Below, one piece after another: positions 1-6,084 of a stretch of DNA of 6,104 nucleotides. A program made the translations under genes and the position numbers. This DNA comes from Paraprevotella sp. Its GTDB lineage: Bacteria > Bacteroidota > Bacteroidia > Bacteroidales > Bacteroidaceae. Below the pieces are notes generated by a model. That model had not been told where the DNA came from. It saw only the letters and a list, made by a program, of their open reading frames with translations, and did no database searches. Location of the stretch: the NCBI GenBank assembly GCA_021205005.1, contig JAJPYK010000211.1, positions 13,799-19,902 on the forward strand, written 5' to 3'. Every line of letters begins with the position of its first letter. Positions within the stretch are counted from its first letter, which is position 1.

Positions 1-375
1 GAAAATTACGGGAAACGGCCTTTCCCCCAGCGTGGCGATCTGAAGAAAGCCCTGAAAGGTATCCGGGGCTACGGACACGCGTCCAACGACAGCCTGAAAG
101 CGTTCAAAGTGTTGCTCAGTCATGATCCCAGCCACTGGAGGATGAAAGTATTGCCGGAGACGGATATTCAACTCATGTTGGCAGGGCACACCCACGGCAT
201 GCAATTCATGATCTTCGGCTGGTCGCCGGCCAAATACTTCTATCCGGAATGGAAATACATGTACCATGAAGGAGAGCGGGGTCTCTACGTCAGCCTGGGC
301 ATCGGCGGCGCACTGATCCCTTTCCGTTTCGGCGCCTGGCCTGAAATTAACGTCAGAACCTTGCATCGTAAATAG
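1..375 (+). CDS. Metallophosphoesterase, C-terminal fragment (YkuE-like), 5' end outside window
   Basis: The frame is open from the first base to a TAG stop, giving 124 residues of a gene whose start lies upstream. Two metal-binding blocks of calcineurin-like phosphoesterases are visible: LLSHDPSHW (His at residue 41 of the fragment) and LAGHTHGMQF (residues 60-69, with H63 and H65). These are the last two of the family's metal-ligand motifs; the Asp and Asn ligands would be in the missing N-terminal part. In this family the enzyme coordinates two metal ions and hydrolyses phosphoesters. YkuE-type members often sit at the membrane and may act on lipid-linked phosphates, but the substrate here is unknown. 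After the GHTH block come the motif WSPAKYFYPEW and a short C-terminal beta region, so the 3' end looks intact. The GTG at 109 is internal and is not the start. A plsC gene follows 43 bases downstream, apparently with its own promoter. Confidence 0.88.
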   Translation, partial: ENYGKRPFPQRGDLKKALKGIRGYGHASNDSLKAFKVLLSHDPSHWRMKVLPETDIQLMLAGHTHGMQFMIFGWSPAKYFYPEWKYMYHEGERGLYVSLGIGGALIPFRFGAWPEINVRTLHRK

Positions 376-391
376 ATATTCTTTAACTTTG
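361..391 (+). promoter_or_regulatory. Candidate Bacteroidota-type promoter for the plsC-like gene
   Basis: The -7 box TAACTTTG at 384-391 matches TAnnTTTG, the consensus used by the Bacteroidota primary sigma factor. A TTG at 361-363 lies 20 bases upstream, at the spacing expected for the -33 element. It overlaps the last codons of the phosphoesterase gene. Transcription would begin a few bases after 391, leaving a leader of about 20 bases before the ATG at 419. It was recognised by eye only. Confidence 0.55.
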
Positions 392-418
392 TGAAACGAA
401 ACACCCATTTGAAAGAAG

Positions 419-1174
419 ATGATTATCTACCGTATCTATCAAGTCTGTATCGCTTTACCTATCCTGTTGGTCTGTACTATGCTGACCGCTGTCGTCACCA
501 TCATCGGATCATTGATCGGCAACGCCCATTTTTGGGGATATTATCCCGGAAAAATCTGGTCTATCGTCATCTGCCGTGTGCTGTTCATCCCCGTAGTGGT
601 AAGCGGACATGAGAATGTAGACCGGAAGACCTCTTATGTATTCGTGGCCAATCATCAAGGCGCATTCGACATTTTTCTGATTTACGGCTTCTTGGGACGG
701 AACTTCAAGTGGATGATGAAGAAATCATTGCGAAAAATATTCTTAGTGGGAAAGGCCTGCGAAAGTGCACGGCATATCTTCGTAGATAAGTCGGGACCTA
801 AAAAGATTCAGGAAACATATGAGAAAGCCCGCGAGATTCTGAAAGAAGGCACCTCACTGGTTGTCTTTCCCGAAGGAGCACGGAGTTTTACCGGCCACAT
901 GGGAATCTTTAAGAAAGGAGCGTTCCAACTGGCCGATGAATTGCAATTGCCGGTAGTCCCCGTGACCATCAACGGCTCTTTCGATGTCCTGCCCCGCACG
1001 AAAGGCTTCGGTTTCGTCAGACGCCACAAGCTCACGTTGGACATCCATCATCCGATTATGCCTAAAGGTAAAGGCCCTGAAAACCTCAAAGCCACTATGG
1101 AAGAGGCTTATCGTGAAGTCATGGCCGGTCAGCCTGCCGACCGCCAAGGTTTCGTCAAGAACGAGGATCAGTAA
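419..1174 (+). CDS. plsC: 1-acyl-sn-glycerol-3-phosphate acyltransferase (PlsC/LPLAT family)
   Basis: This 251-residue protein carries the glycerolipid acyltransferase signature in order. NHQGAFD gives the catalytic HX4D pair (H79, D84). FPEGARS at 150-156 is the phosphate-binding block (usually FPEGTRS). KGAFQLA lies at 166-172 and VVPVTI at 179-184. A hydrophobic N-terminal segment (about residues 9-34) anchors it in the inner membrane. The family transfers an acyl group to position 2 of lysophosphatidic acid, making phosphatidic acid for phospholipid synthesis. Length is normal for the family. ATG 419 is the only reasonable start, because an in-frame TGA lies at 410-412; the purine-rich GAAAGAAG directly before it may help ribosome binding. 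The neighbouring phosphoesterase is read in the same direction, but a separate promoter seems present. The family is secure; the exact acyl acceptor is inferred, since related enzymes acylate ornithine lipids or other lysolipids. Confidence 0.9.
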   Translation: MIIYRIYQVCIALPILLVCTMLTAVVTIIGSLIGNAHFWGYYPGKIWSIVICRVLFIPVVVSGHENVDRKTSYVFVANHQGAFDIFLIYGFLGRNFKWMMKKSLRKIFLVGKACESARHIFVDKSGPKKIQETYEKAREILKEGTSLVVFPEGARSFTGHMGIFKKGAFQLADELQLPVVPVTINGSFDVLPRTKGFGFVRRHKLTLDIHHPIMPKGKGPENLKATMEEAYREVMAGQPADRQGFVKNEDQ

Positions 1175-1219
1175 CTCTTGCCTCAGAGAATCTCGACGAC
1201 ATCGAAGAATGCACGGGAC

Positions 1220-1257
1220 AAAAAAACTTCCGGCCTGTCACGAGGACCGACCGGAAG
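1220..1257 (-). terminator. Intrinsic terminator after the DUF4369 lipoprotein gene
   Basis: Read on the minus strand, a 7-bp perfect stem (CTTCCGG at 1257-1251 with CCGGAAG at 1233-1227) is followed at once by seven T residues (1226-1220). The 17-base loop can form a smaller inner CCT/AGG stem. It begins 29 bases after the lipoprotein stop codon. On the plus strand the run of A precedes the stem and no T-tract follows, so it is a poor terminator for the acyltransferase gene coming from the other side. Confidence 0.82.
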
Positions 1258-1285
1258 GGAATATAGGATAAAGCAAAAATCAGGA

Positions 1286-2041
1286 TTAATGTGCCAACTG
1301 GGAAGTATCCGGAAGCGTAACCGATGAATTGACAGCGGTGGTGTCGAGACCGTATCCCATTTGATCCATGTTCTCTTTGGCCGCCTTCATGTAGTAGCTC
1401 ACATAGATATTATTCTTGAAATAAGGCGTGGCTTTCGACATGATCTCCTCGATCTGAGGCGTCAGGACAGGATAAGGATAACTACTTGTCAGGATCATGA
1501 AGACACCGGACCCCAAGACGTTATCGAAATTCGAAGTGATGAAGTTCGTCACCAGACGGTCATTCTGCGCAGCCAAACGGCTGGCCTCATCGTTCAGTCG
1601 CACCATGATGACATTCTCATCCACACCATCCATGATCATTTGGCTTTCCTTGTGCGGCAACTCGGCCAACTGATTATCCAGCCGGCTCTTGCGACGGATA
1701 AAACTGTATAAAGTATCGTTCAGGGCACTTCCCGTCACGTACTGGCGAGCCGTACTGATTTGGATCGACAAATCTTCCGGTCCTAAAACGAAAGGCATCA
1801 GACATTCATCATCCATAAAGAGGTTCACCATCATCACAGAATCCAAGATTCCGGAAAAATGAAACTTTCCATGCACCACCTCGCTGGAGTCGATGTTGAC
1901 CAAATCGTCGTCTTTATACGCCTTCAAATACAATTTCTTCCCGTCCATGGTCTGTATAGTCGAGTTTCCCTCTACCATATACTCCGAACGACAGGAAGTA
2001 ACAGCGAAAAGTGTCGCCAATATCCATAAAAAATATTTCAT
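1286..2041 (-). CDS. DUF4369-type lipoprotein
   Basis: The 251-residue protein starts with a lipoprotein signal peptide: MKYF, a hydrophobic run, then VTSC, with the lipidated cysteine at residue 17. I chose ATG 2041 over the longer reading from 2116 because only this start places the signal at the N-terminus, and a promoter-like box lies between the two. Residues about 22-115 resemble the DUF4369 domain: a beta-rich opening (VEGNSTIQTMDGKKLYLKAY), a DSSEVVHGKFHFSG stretch and a LGPEDLSIQI segment. Many DUF4369 proteins continue into a TlpA-like thioredoxin domain with CXXC. Here the rest (about 115-251) is mainly helical and has no CXXC, so redox activity is not expected. Residues after the cysteine (RSEY) are not a strongly acidic surface-export signal, so the protein probably faces the periplasm. 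The function is unknown. It is the last gene of the minus-strand cluster and ends before a terminator. Confidence 0.8.
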   Translation of the reverse strand: MKYFLWILATLFAVTSCRSEYMVEGNSTIQTMDGKKLYLKAYKDDDLVNIDSSEVVHGKFHFSGILDSVMMVNLFMDDECLMPFVLGPEDLSIQISTARQYVTGSALNDTLYSFIRRKSRLDNQLAELPHKESQMIMDGVDENVIMVRLNDEASRLAAQNDRLVTNFITSNFDNVLGSGVFMILTSSYPYPVLTPQIEEIMSKATPYFKNNIYVSYYMKAAKENMDQMGYGLDTTAVNSSVTLPDTSQLAH

Positions 2042-2073
2042 TTCCAATCTATATTGTATCGGATTTATGGCTA

Positions 2074-2104
2074 CAAAGATAAAGCCTTCCCGCCATCGGA
2101 TAAA
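2074..2104 (-). promoter_or_regulatory. Candidate promoter for the DUF4369 lipoprotein gene
   Basis: On the minus strand TATCTTTG (2081-2074) matches the TAnnTTTG -7 box. A TTTA (2104-2101) lies 19 bases upstream where a TTTG -33 element is expected, so that half is imperfect. The start codon is 32 bases further on, at 2041. It lies in the 89-base gap after the membrane-protein gene, so the lipoprotein may be transcribed both on its own and by read-through. Confidence 0.5.
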
Positions 2105-2130
2105 GCGTTTTATCACTATTTAAGCAAGTC

Positions 2131-2532
2131 TTACCCGTTTTTAATTTTATTGTCGTTATTTCTCCCGCTTTCCTTCTCCAACTCGGAAGGAATGCGAAAA
2201 GCCGTATACAATTCAAAAACACAGGCCACAGCCAGGCATACCATCCACTCGTTCCGACGTGCAAATCCGAAGTTAAAGGTGCGCATAGCCATAAATACCG
2301 CCGTGCAAACCAACAACAAAGCGCCGATAACCTGCTGTATACGCAACCGCTTCACGATCAGATTATCCCCTTCGTAACCCGCCAGACATTGCATGGCTGC
2401 AAAGATACAAGCCCCGACGGCATAGAAATAAAAAGAGAGAGACCATGCCGTGACATAACTGGCGGCTCCGACCAACAACATCACGGCTCCAAGGACATAC
2501 AGGATATTCTGGAATTTATTCAGCGTCTTCAT
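2131..2532 (-). CDS. Small four-helix integral membrane protein, unknown function
   Basis: I do not recognise a named family. The 133-residue protein has four hydrophobic segments at about 9-29, 33-51, 64-83 and 94-112. Short charged links separate them (for example GYEGDNLIVKRLR between helices 2 and 3, and FARRNEW before helix 4). The tail is hydrophilic and charged (SELEKESGRNNDNKIKNG). No catalytic or metal-binding motif is evident. Its ATG at 2532 lies inside the end of the preceding FtsB-like gene, a 17-base overlap in a different frame. The two are therefore almost certainly co-transcribed and probably translationally coupled. This suggests, but does not prove, a role near the cell envelope or division machinery. 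The overlap, the open frame and the clean helix pattern make it a real gene. Confidence 0.78.
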   Translation of the reverse strand: MKTLNKFQNILYVLGAVMLLVGAASYVTAWSLSFYFYAVGACIFAAMQCLAGYEGDNLIVKRLRIQQVIGALLLVCTAVFMAMRTFNFGFARRNEWMVCLAVACVFELYTAFRIPSELEKESGRNNDNKIKNG

Positions 2533-2836
2533 CCGAATCTTTTTGGCCTATTACGAAAATATCCTCATCTCCCGTCTTCATATAGTAACGTTCGCGGGCG
2601 ATTTCAGTCAGTATGCCGGGATTGGTATTCATTTCTTCCAGATAACGGGTATCGTGGTCATACATCTCGGAATACTTGCGTATCTCGGATCTCAATTCGG
2701 CCAATTCGGTTTTATGACGGTAACGGCTCCAAAAGCTGTTCTCGTCGACCACTCCGATCAGAAGCGCGAATACCCCGATGACAAAAGCATATTTATGACG
2801 CCGGATCGTATGCCAAAAATTGTAAAGTCGACCCAT
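2516..2836 (-). CDS. FtsB/DivIC-family septum formation initiator protein
   Basis: The 106-residue protein has the layout of FtsB/DivIC. A short basic cytoplasmic N-terminus (to about residue 15) precedes one membrane helix (about 16-31, YAFVIGVFALLIGVV). A heptad-like, charged coiled-coil segment follows (about 37-71). The end carries the conserved NPGILTEIARERYYMKTGDE block (72-91) and an acidic tail. In bacteria these proteins form a periplasmic coiled coil with FtsL and FtsQ/DivIB that helps activate septal wall synthesis at the division site. The start at 2836 is supported by the strong ribosome binding site AAGGAG 7-12 bases upstream. It is the first gene of the minus-strand cluster and overlaps the next gene by 17 bases. 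I leave the symbol blank because FtsB and DivIC cannot be separated from sequence alone. Confidence 0.87.
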   Translation of the reverse strand: MGRLYNFWHTIRRHKYAFVIGVFALLIGVVDENSFWSRYRHKTELAELRSEIRKYSEMYDHDTRYLEEMNTNPGILTEIARERYYMKTGDEDIFVIGQKDSDEDAE

Positions 2837-2859
2837 TCTTTCTCCTTTTTTATGTCGTG

Positions 2860-2867
2860 CAAAGATA
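2860..2867 (-). promoter_or_regulatory. Candidate -7 box for the FtsB-like gene cluster
   Basis: TATCTTTG on the minus strand (2867-2860) matches the Bacteroidota TAnnTTTG -7 consensus and lies 23 bases upstream of the start codon at 2836. I find no good TTTG -33 element at the usual distance. It forms one half of a divergent promoter region shared with dnaX. Confidence 0.55.
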
Positions 2868-2910
2868 CTACAAAATCAATGAAAAGAGAGGCTGCACCCG
2901 TTTTTTTTGC

Positions 2911-2918
2911 TAATTTTG
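2911..2918 (+). promoter_or_regulatory. Candidate -7 box for dnaX
   Basis: TAATTTTG matches TAnnTTTG and ends 29 bases before the dnaX ATG. A run of eight T residues (2901-2908) lies just upstream, but no TTTG sits at the standard -33 distance. The divergent -7 box of the FtsB-like gene is 43 bases away, so the two promoters share one short control region. Confidence 0.55.
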
Positions 2919-2947
2919 CAGAAAAGGATTTTTAAACCGATTCCATT

Positions 2948-4765
2948 ATGGAGGAATATATCGTATCGGCAAGAAAGTACAGACCCTCGGCATTTGATGC
3001 CGTAGTGGGACAAGAGGCGCTTACCACCACGCTGAAAAATGCCATCGCTTCGGGGAAACTGGCACATGCCTACCTGTTTTGCGGGCCGCGCGGCGTAGGA
3101 AAAACCACTTGTGCCCGTATTTTTGCCAAAACCATCAACTGCCTGCATCCGTTACCCAACGGAGAGGCCTGCGACGCTTGTGAATCCTGCCAGGCATTCA
3201 ACGAGCAACGTTCGCTCAATATACAAGAATTGGATGCGGCGTCCAACAATTCGGTAGAAGAAATACGTGCTTTGATAGAAAAAGTGCGCATTCCGCTCCA
3301 GATAGGACGCTACAAGGTATTCATTATCGACGAGGTGCACATGCTGTCGACGGCAGCCTTCAATGCCTTCCTCAAAACGCTGGAGGAACCGCCTTCGTAT
3401 GTGATCTTCATTCTGGCTACCACGGAAAAGCACAAAATCCTGCCCACCATATTAAGTCGTTGCCAGGTATATGACTTCAACAGGATGAGCGTGCCCACCA
3501 TTGTCAACCATCTGAAGTTCGTAGCCGAAAGAGAAGGTTATTCTTATGAGCCCGAAGCCCTGAATATCATCGCTCAAAAGGCCGATGGAGGAATGCGTGA
3601 CGCCTTGTCCATCTTCGACCAGACCGTCAGCTTTACCGAAGGACATCTCACGTATAAAAAGGTGATAGAGAATCTGAACGTACTGGATTATGACTATTAT
3701 TTCCGTTTGGTGGATCATTTCCTGAAGAATGAAGTTCCGCAGTGCATGCTGGTCTTCAATGAAATTCTGGAAAAGGGATTCGAAGGCGGACATTTTATCA
3801 CGGGACTGGCTTCCCACCTCCGCAATTTGTTGGTGAGCCGCGATGCCGTCACACTGCCATTGTTGGAAGTTAGCGACAATATCAAAGCACGATACCAAGA
3901 ACAGGCACAGAAGTGTACGCCCAAATTCTTATATAAGGCCATCAAACTGTGCAGCGACTGTGACCTGAATTACCGGGCGAGCAAGAACAAACGTCTGTTA
4001 GTGGAAATCACGCTGATCCAGTTGGCACAACTCACATTAGAGGACGACAACGCGAGTTCGGGGCGTAGCCCTGAACTTAAATTAAAACCCCTGTTCACTC
4101 AACCTGCCGAAACCGCTCACTCCGCAGCGGCTCCGGTCAAAGCTCAGGAGCCTCAGGCCTCCGGAGAAAAGGTTGCCTCCACCGTCCGGGAAGCGACGGC
4201 ACGGTATGAAGTACACCCGTCTCCTCTACCTTCCGCCGAACCGACGGAACGCAAAATACCCAAAATCAAGCTCAATACCATCGTCCCGTCTATCCGTCGC
4301 CTCAGTCAAGGCACGGACAGACAGGCCGACGCCGAGCCTCAACCGAAAGCGGCTACGCCTCCCTCTCCTCCGACGGTAAAAGTTCCGCAAGAGGAAGAAA
4401 ATTATCCGGTGAGTGAAGATAACATTTCTTTCTACTGGCACGAGTTCATCAACTTGTTGCCGAAAGAAGAGACGGCTATGGCCCAACGTATGAAAGTGAT
4501 TCGTCCCAAACTGCTGAAAGAGGAGCAATTCGAGGTCGTAGTAGAAAACGAACAAGTGAAGCATTACATGGAACAGATCGCTCCGCGCGTGGAAAAGCAC
4601 ATGCGAAAAAGTCTGCACAACCGTAACATCTCCATGACGGTGCGCATCGCCGAATCTACGGAAATCGTACACATCACCAGCAAGCCTCAACAATATCAGG
4701 CGATGAGCCAAAAAAATCCTTCACTGCAAAAACTAAAAGAAACGTTCGGGCTCGAATTGGCATGA
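2948..4765 (+). CDS. dnaX: DNA polymerase III subunit gamma/tau (clamp-loader ATPase)
   Basis: The 605-residue protein is the ATPase of the clamp loader, which opens the sliding clamp and places it on primed DNA. The N-terminus EYIVSARKYRPSAFDAVVGQE is typical. Walker A is GPRGVGKTT (46-54, K52). A four-cysteine zinc site is formed by C65, C75, C78 and C81. Walker B is DEVH (128-131), sensor 1 lies at ATTE (157-160), the SRC arginine finger at 170-172, and sensor 2 at GGMRDAL (214-220). The collar domain spans about 228-362. A linker rich in Pro, Ala, Glu and Lys (about 365-490) leads to a tau-like C-terminal domain (about 491-605) that may contact the polymerase or helicase. No Shine-Dalgarno is obvious before ATG 2948. 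I see no in-frame slippery heptamer in the linker of the type that makes the short gamma form in Escherichia coli, so only the long form is predicted. Confidence 0.96.
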   Translation: MEEYIVSARKYRPSAFDAVVGQEALTTTLKNAIASGKLAHAYLFCGPRGVGKTTCARIFAKTINCLHPLPNGEACDACESCQAFNEQRSLNIQELDAASNNSVEEIRALIEKVRIPLQIGRYKVFIIDEVHMLSTAAFNAFLKTLEEPPSYVIFILATTEKHKILPTILSRCQVYDFNRMSVPTIVNHLKFVAEREGYSYEPEALNIIAQKADGGMRDALSIFDQTVSFTEGHLTYKKVIENLNVLDYDYYFRLVDHFLKNEVPQCMLVFNEILEKGFEGGHFITGLASHLRNLLVSRDAVTLPLLEVSDNIKARYQEQAQKCTPKFLYKAIKLCSDCDLNYRASKNKRLLVEITLIQLAQLTLEDDNASSGRSPELKLKPLFTQPAETAHSAAAPVKAQEPQASGEKVASTVREATARYEVHPSPLPSAEPTERKIPKIKLNTIVPSIRRLSQGTDRQADAEPQPKAATPPSPPTVKVPQEEENYPVSEDNISFYWHEFINLLPKEETAMAQRMKVIRPKLLKEEQFEVVVENEQVKHYMEQIAPRVEKHMRKSLHNRNISMTVRIAESTEIVHITSKPQQYQAMSQKNPSLQKLKETFGLELA

Positions 4766-4786
4766 CCTCACCCGTAGCGTTTCTTT
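4736..4786. terminator. Probable bidirectional terminator between dnaX and queF
   Basis: AAAGAAACG (4736-4744) and CGTTTCTTT (4778-4786) are perfect 9-bp inverted arms. Inside them CGGG (4747-4750) pairs with CCCG (4771-4774), leaving a 20-base loop. On the plus strand the second arm runs into a pyrimidine-rich tract. On the minus strand it runs into TTTTAGTTTTT. The left arm lies within the last codons of dnaX, and the structure spans the whole of the dnaX stop codon. It fits the 34-base gap between two convergent genes, but the outer stem is A/T-rich, so strength is uncertain. Confidence 0.6.
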
Positions 4787-4799
4787 CTTCCTCCGGATC

Positions 4800-5267
4800 T
4801 TATTTCAATCCGTGATTCATCATGCGGTATTCCGCCATTTGCTCAAACTTCGTTCCCTGGCGGCCATAATTAGCATAAGGATATATCGAAATTCCTCCAC
4901 GAGGCGTGAAAATGCCTGTAACCTCAATATATTTCGGATCCATCAGGCGGATGAGATCTTTCATGATCTTGTTGACGCAATCTTCGTGGAAATCTCCGTG
5001 ATTTCGGAAGCTGAACAAATACAATTTCAGACTCTTACTCTCCACCATACGCCGATCGGGCACATAGCTGATCCGAATTTCAGCAAAGTCCGGCTGCCCT
5101 GTAATGGGACACAAACTGGTAAATTCCGGGCAATTGAACTGTACCCAATAATCGTTGTCGGGGTGTTTATTCTCAAACGTTTCCAATACTTCCGGCGCAT
5201 AGTCCTGACGATAGGCCGTTTTCTTCCCCAACGCATGTAATCCTTCTGTTTCTCTTTCGTTACTCAT
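4800..5267 (-). CDS. queF: NADPH-dependent preQ0 reductase (7-cyano-7-deazaguanine reductase)
   Basis: The 155-residue protein is a short (unimodular) QueF. It reduces the nitrile of preQ0 to the aminomethyl group of preQ1 with NADPH, the step before insertion into tRNA for queuosine. [17 protein letters not shown] contains the catalytic cysteine (C53) and aspartate (D60). The QueF motif ESKSLKLY lies at 76-83, and the FHED block supplies H94 and E95. [11 protein letters not shown] (121-131) is the conserved C-terminal loop. I chose ATG 5267 rather than the longer reading from 5309. It lies in ATGAGTAA, overlapping the queC stop by 8 bases, has GGAA a few bases upstream, and gives the usual family length. 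The pair is almost certainly one transcript with coupled translation. Confidence 0.95.
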   Translation of the reverse strand: MSNERETEGLHALGKKTAYRQDYAPEVLETFENKHPDNDYWVQFNCPEFTSLCPITGQPDFAEIRISYVPDRRMVESKSLKLYLFSFRNHGDFHEDCVNKIMKDLIRLMDPKYIEVTGIFTPRGGISIYPYANYGRQGTKFEQMAEYRMMNHGLK

Positions 5268-5958
5268 AAGTTCCATTTGATTCTTGATTAGCCCCATGTG
5301 CCTTTTCACTTAAATATTTCTGCAAGCCTTCATTACGCAGTTTACAAGCGGGACAATGCCCGCATCCATCGCCCGGCACTCCGTTATAGCAGGTCAGCGT
5401 GTCGTGACGGACCAAATCGAGCACACCTAATTCATCGGCCAACGCCCAAGTTTGACATTTGTCGATCCACATGAGCGGCGTATGAATGACAAATTGTTCC
5501 TCCATCGCCAGATTCAGTGTCACGTTCAGGCTTTTGATAAAGGCATCCCTACAGTCGGGATAACCGCTGAAATCGGTCTGCGACACTCCTGTCACGATAT
5601 GGTTGATGCCACGCTCCCGGGCATATACGGCCGCAATACTGATGAAAAACAGATTGCGTCCGGGCACGAATGTGTTCGGACAATGCCCCTCCGGCTTCTC
5701 CTCATCCATCGTCATAGACGTATCGGTCAATGAGTTTTTGCCCAACGAACCGATAAAAGACACGTCCATACAATCCCAATCGACTTGAGCCTTTTCAGCT
5801 ATGGCACGTGCCAAATCGACTTCTTTCACGTGCTTTTGTCCATAGATGAAACTCAACGCCACGACTTTCTTAAAGTGCTTTTTAGCCCAAAACAGGCAAG
5901 TAGTAGAATCTTGACCGCCACTGAATACCACCAAGGCCGTCTCTTTATTCATTGTCAT
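5260..5958 (-). CDS. queC: 7-cyano-7-deazaguanine synthase (preQ0 synthase)
   Basis: The 232-residue protein converts 7-carboxy-7-deazaguanine to preQ0, using ATP and ammonia. The PP-loop for ATP is SGGQDST (13-19). VPGRN (98-102) and the [15 protein letters not shown] block (123-137) are conserved in QueC. Zinc is held by C190, C199, C202 and C205 (the [10 protein letters not shown] cluster near the end). Length is normal and every expected motif is present. The start at 5958 has AAGGA 7 bases upstream; the ATG at 5952, two codons further in, is a possible alternative. It is followed by queF with an 8-base overlap, so its product is the substrate of the next enzyme. QueD and QueE, which act earlier, are not in the window. 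Confidence 0.95.
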   Translation of the reverse strand: MTMNKETALVVFSGGQDSTTCLFWAKKHFKKVVALSFIYGQKHVKEVDLARAIAEKAQVDWDCMDVSFIGSLGKNSLTDTSMTMDEEKPEGHCPNTFVPGRNLFFISIAAVYARERGINHIVTGVSQTDFSGYPDCRDAFIKSLNVTLNLAMEEQFVIHTPLMWIDKCQTWALADELGVLDLVRHDTLTCYNGVPGDGCGHCPACKLRNEGLQKYLSEKAHGANQESNGTYE

Positions 5959-6020
5959 AACTCAGTCCTTTTTAATATATTATAAGAAATATGCTCGTCG
6001 TATACGTCTACTCCTTACGT

Positions 6021-6050
6021 ACGATTCACATGAAGCAACACACGAATCGT
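6021..6050. repeat. Inverted repeat, 7-bp arms
   Basis: ACGATTC (6021-6027) and GAATCGT (6044-6050) are exact inverse complements separated by 16 bases. They could form a hairpin in RNA of either strand or serve as a dyad for a regulator. No T-tract follows on either strand, so a terminator is unlikely. Confidence 0.5.
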
Positions 6051-6055
6051 CACTG

Positions 6056-6084
6056 GAAGTATCTCGATTTCCTAAGCATACTTC
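6056..6084. repeat. Second inverted repeat, 7-bp arms
   Basis: GAAGTAT (6056-6062) and ATACTTC (6078-6084) are exact inverse complements separated by 15 bases, only five bases after the first inverted repeat. On the plus strand a run of four A follows; on the minus strand there is no T-tract. The sequence differs from the first pair, so this is not a duplicated element. Confidence 0.5.

Noticed and set aside
1361..1711. Plus-strand open frame of 116 codons opposite the lipoprotein gene
   Set aside because: The composition is rich in His, Ile and Asp with no motif. The minus-strand frame has a signal peptide, a promoter-like box and a terminator, so this one is its shadow.
2041..2116. Extended N-terminus of the DUF4369 lipoprotein from the ATG at 2116
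   Set aside because: It would bury the lipoprotein signal peptide 25 residues inside the protein and would place a promoter-like box within the coding region.
4226..4711. Long minus-strand open frame (161 codons) opposite the dnaX linker and C-terminal domain
   Set aside because: The product is rich in Arg, His and Phe in a low-complexity pattern typical of the antisense of a real gene, and dnaX is unambiguous on the other strand.
4710..4717. Run of seven A followed by T near the dnaX 3' end, forming an in-frame A AAA AAT slippery heptamer (4711-4717)
   Set aside because: It lies only 15 codons before the stop, far past the point where a gamma form would be made. A -1 shift would lengthen the protein by a nonsense tail ending at 4813-4815, so it is probably chance.
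4812..5240. Plus-strand open frame of 142 codons opposite queF
   Set aside because: queF is recognised with all catalytic residues on the minus strand; this frame has no domain and is antisense.
5268..5309. Longer queF start at 5309
   Set aside because: It would overlap queC by 50 bases and add 14 residues not expected in the family. The ATG at 5267 has a better ribosome binding site and the normal overlap.
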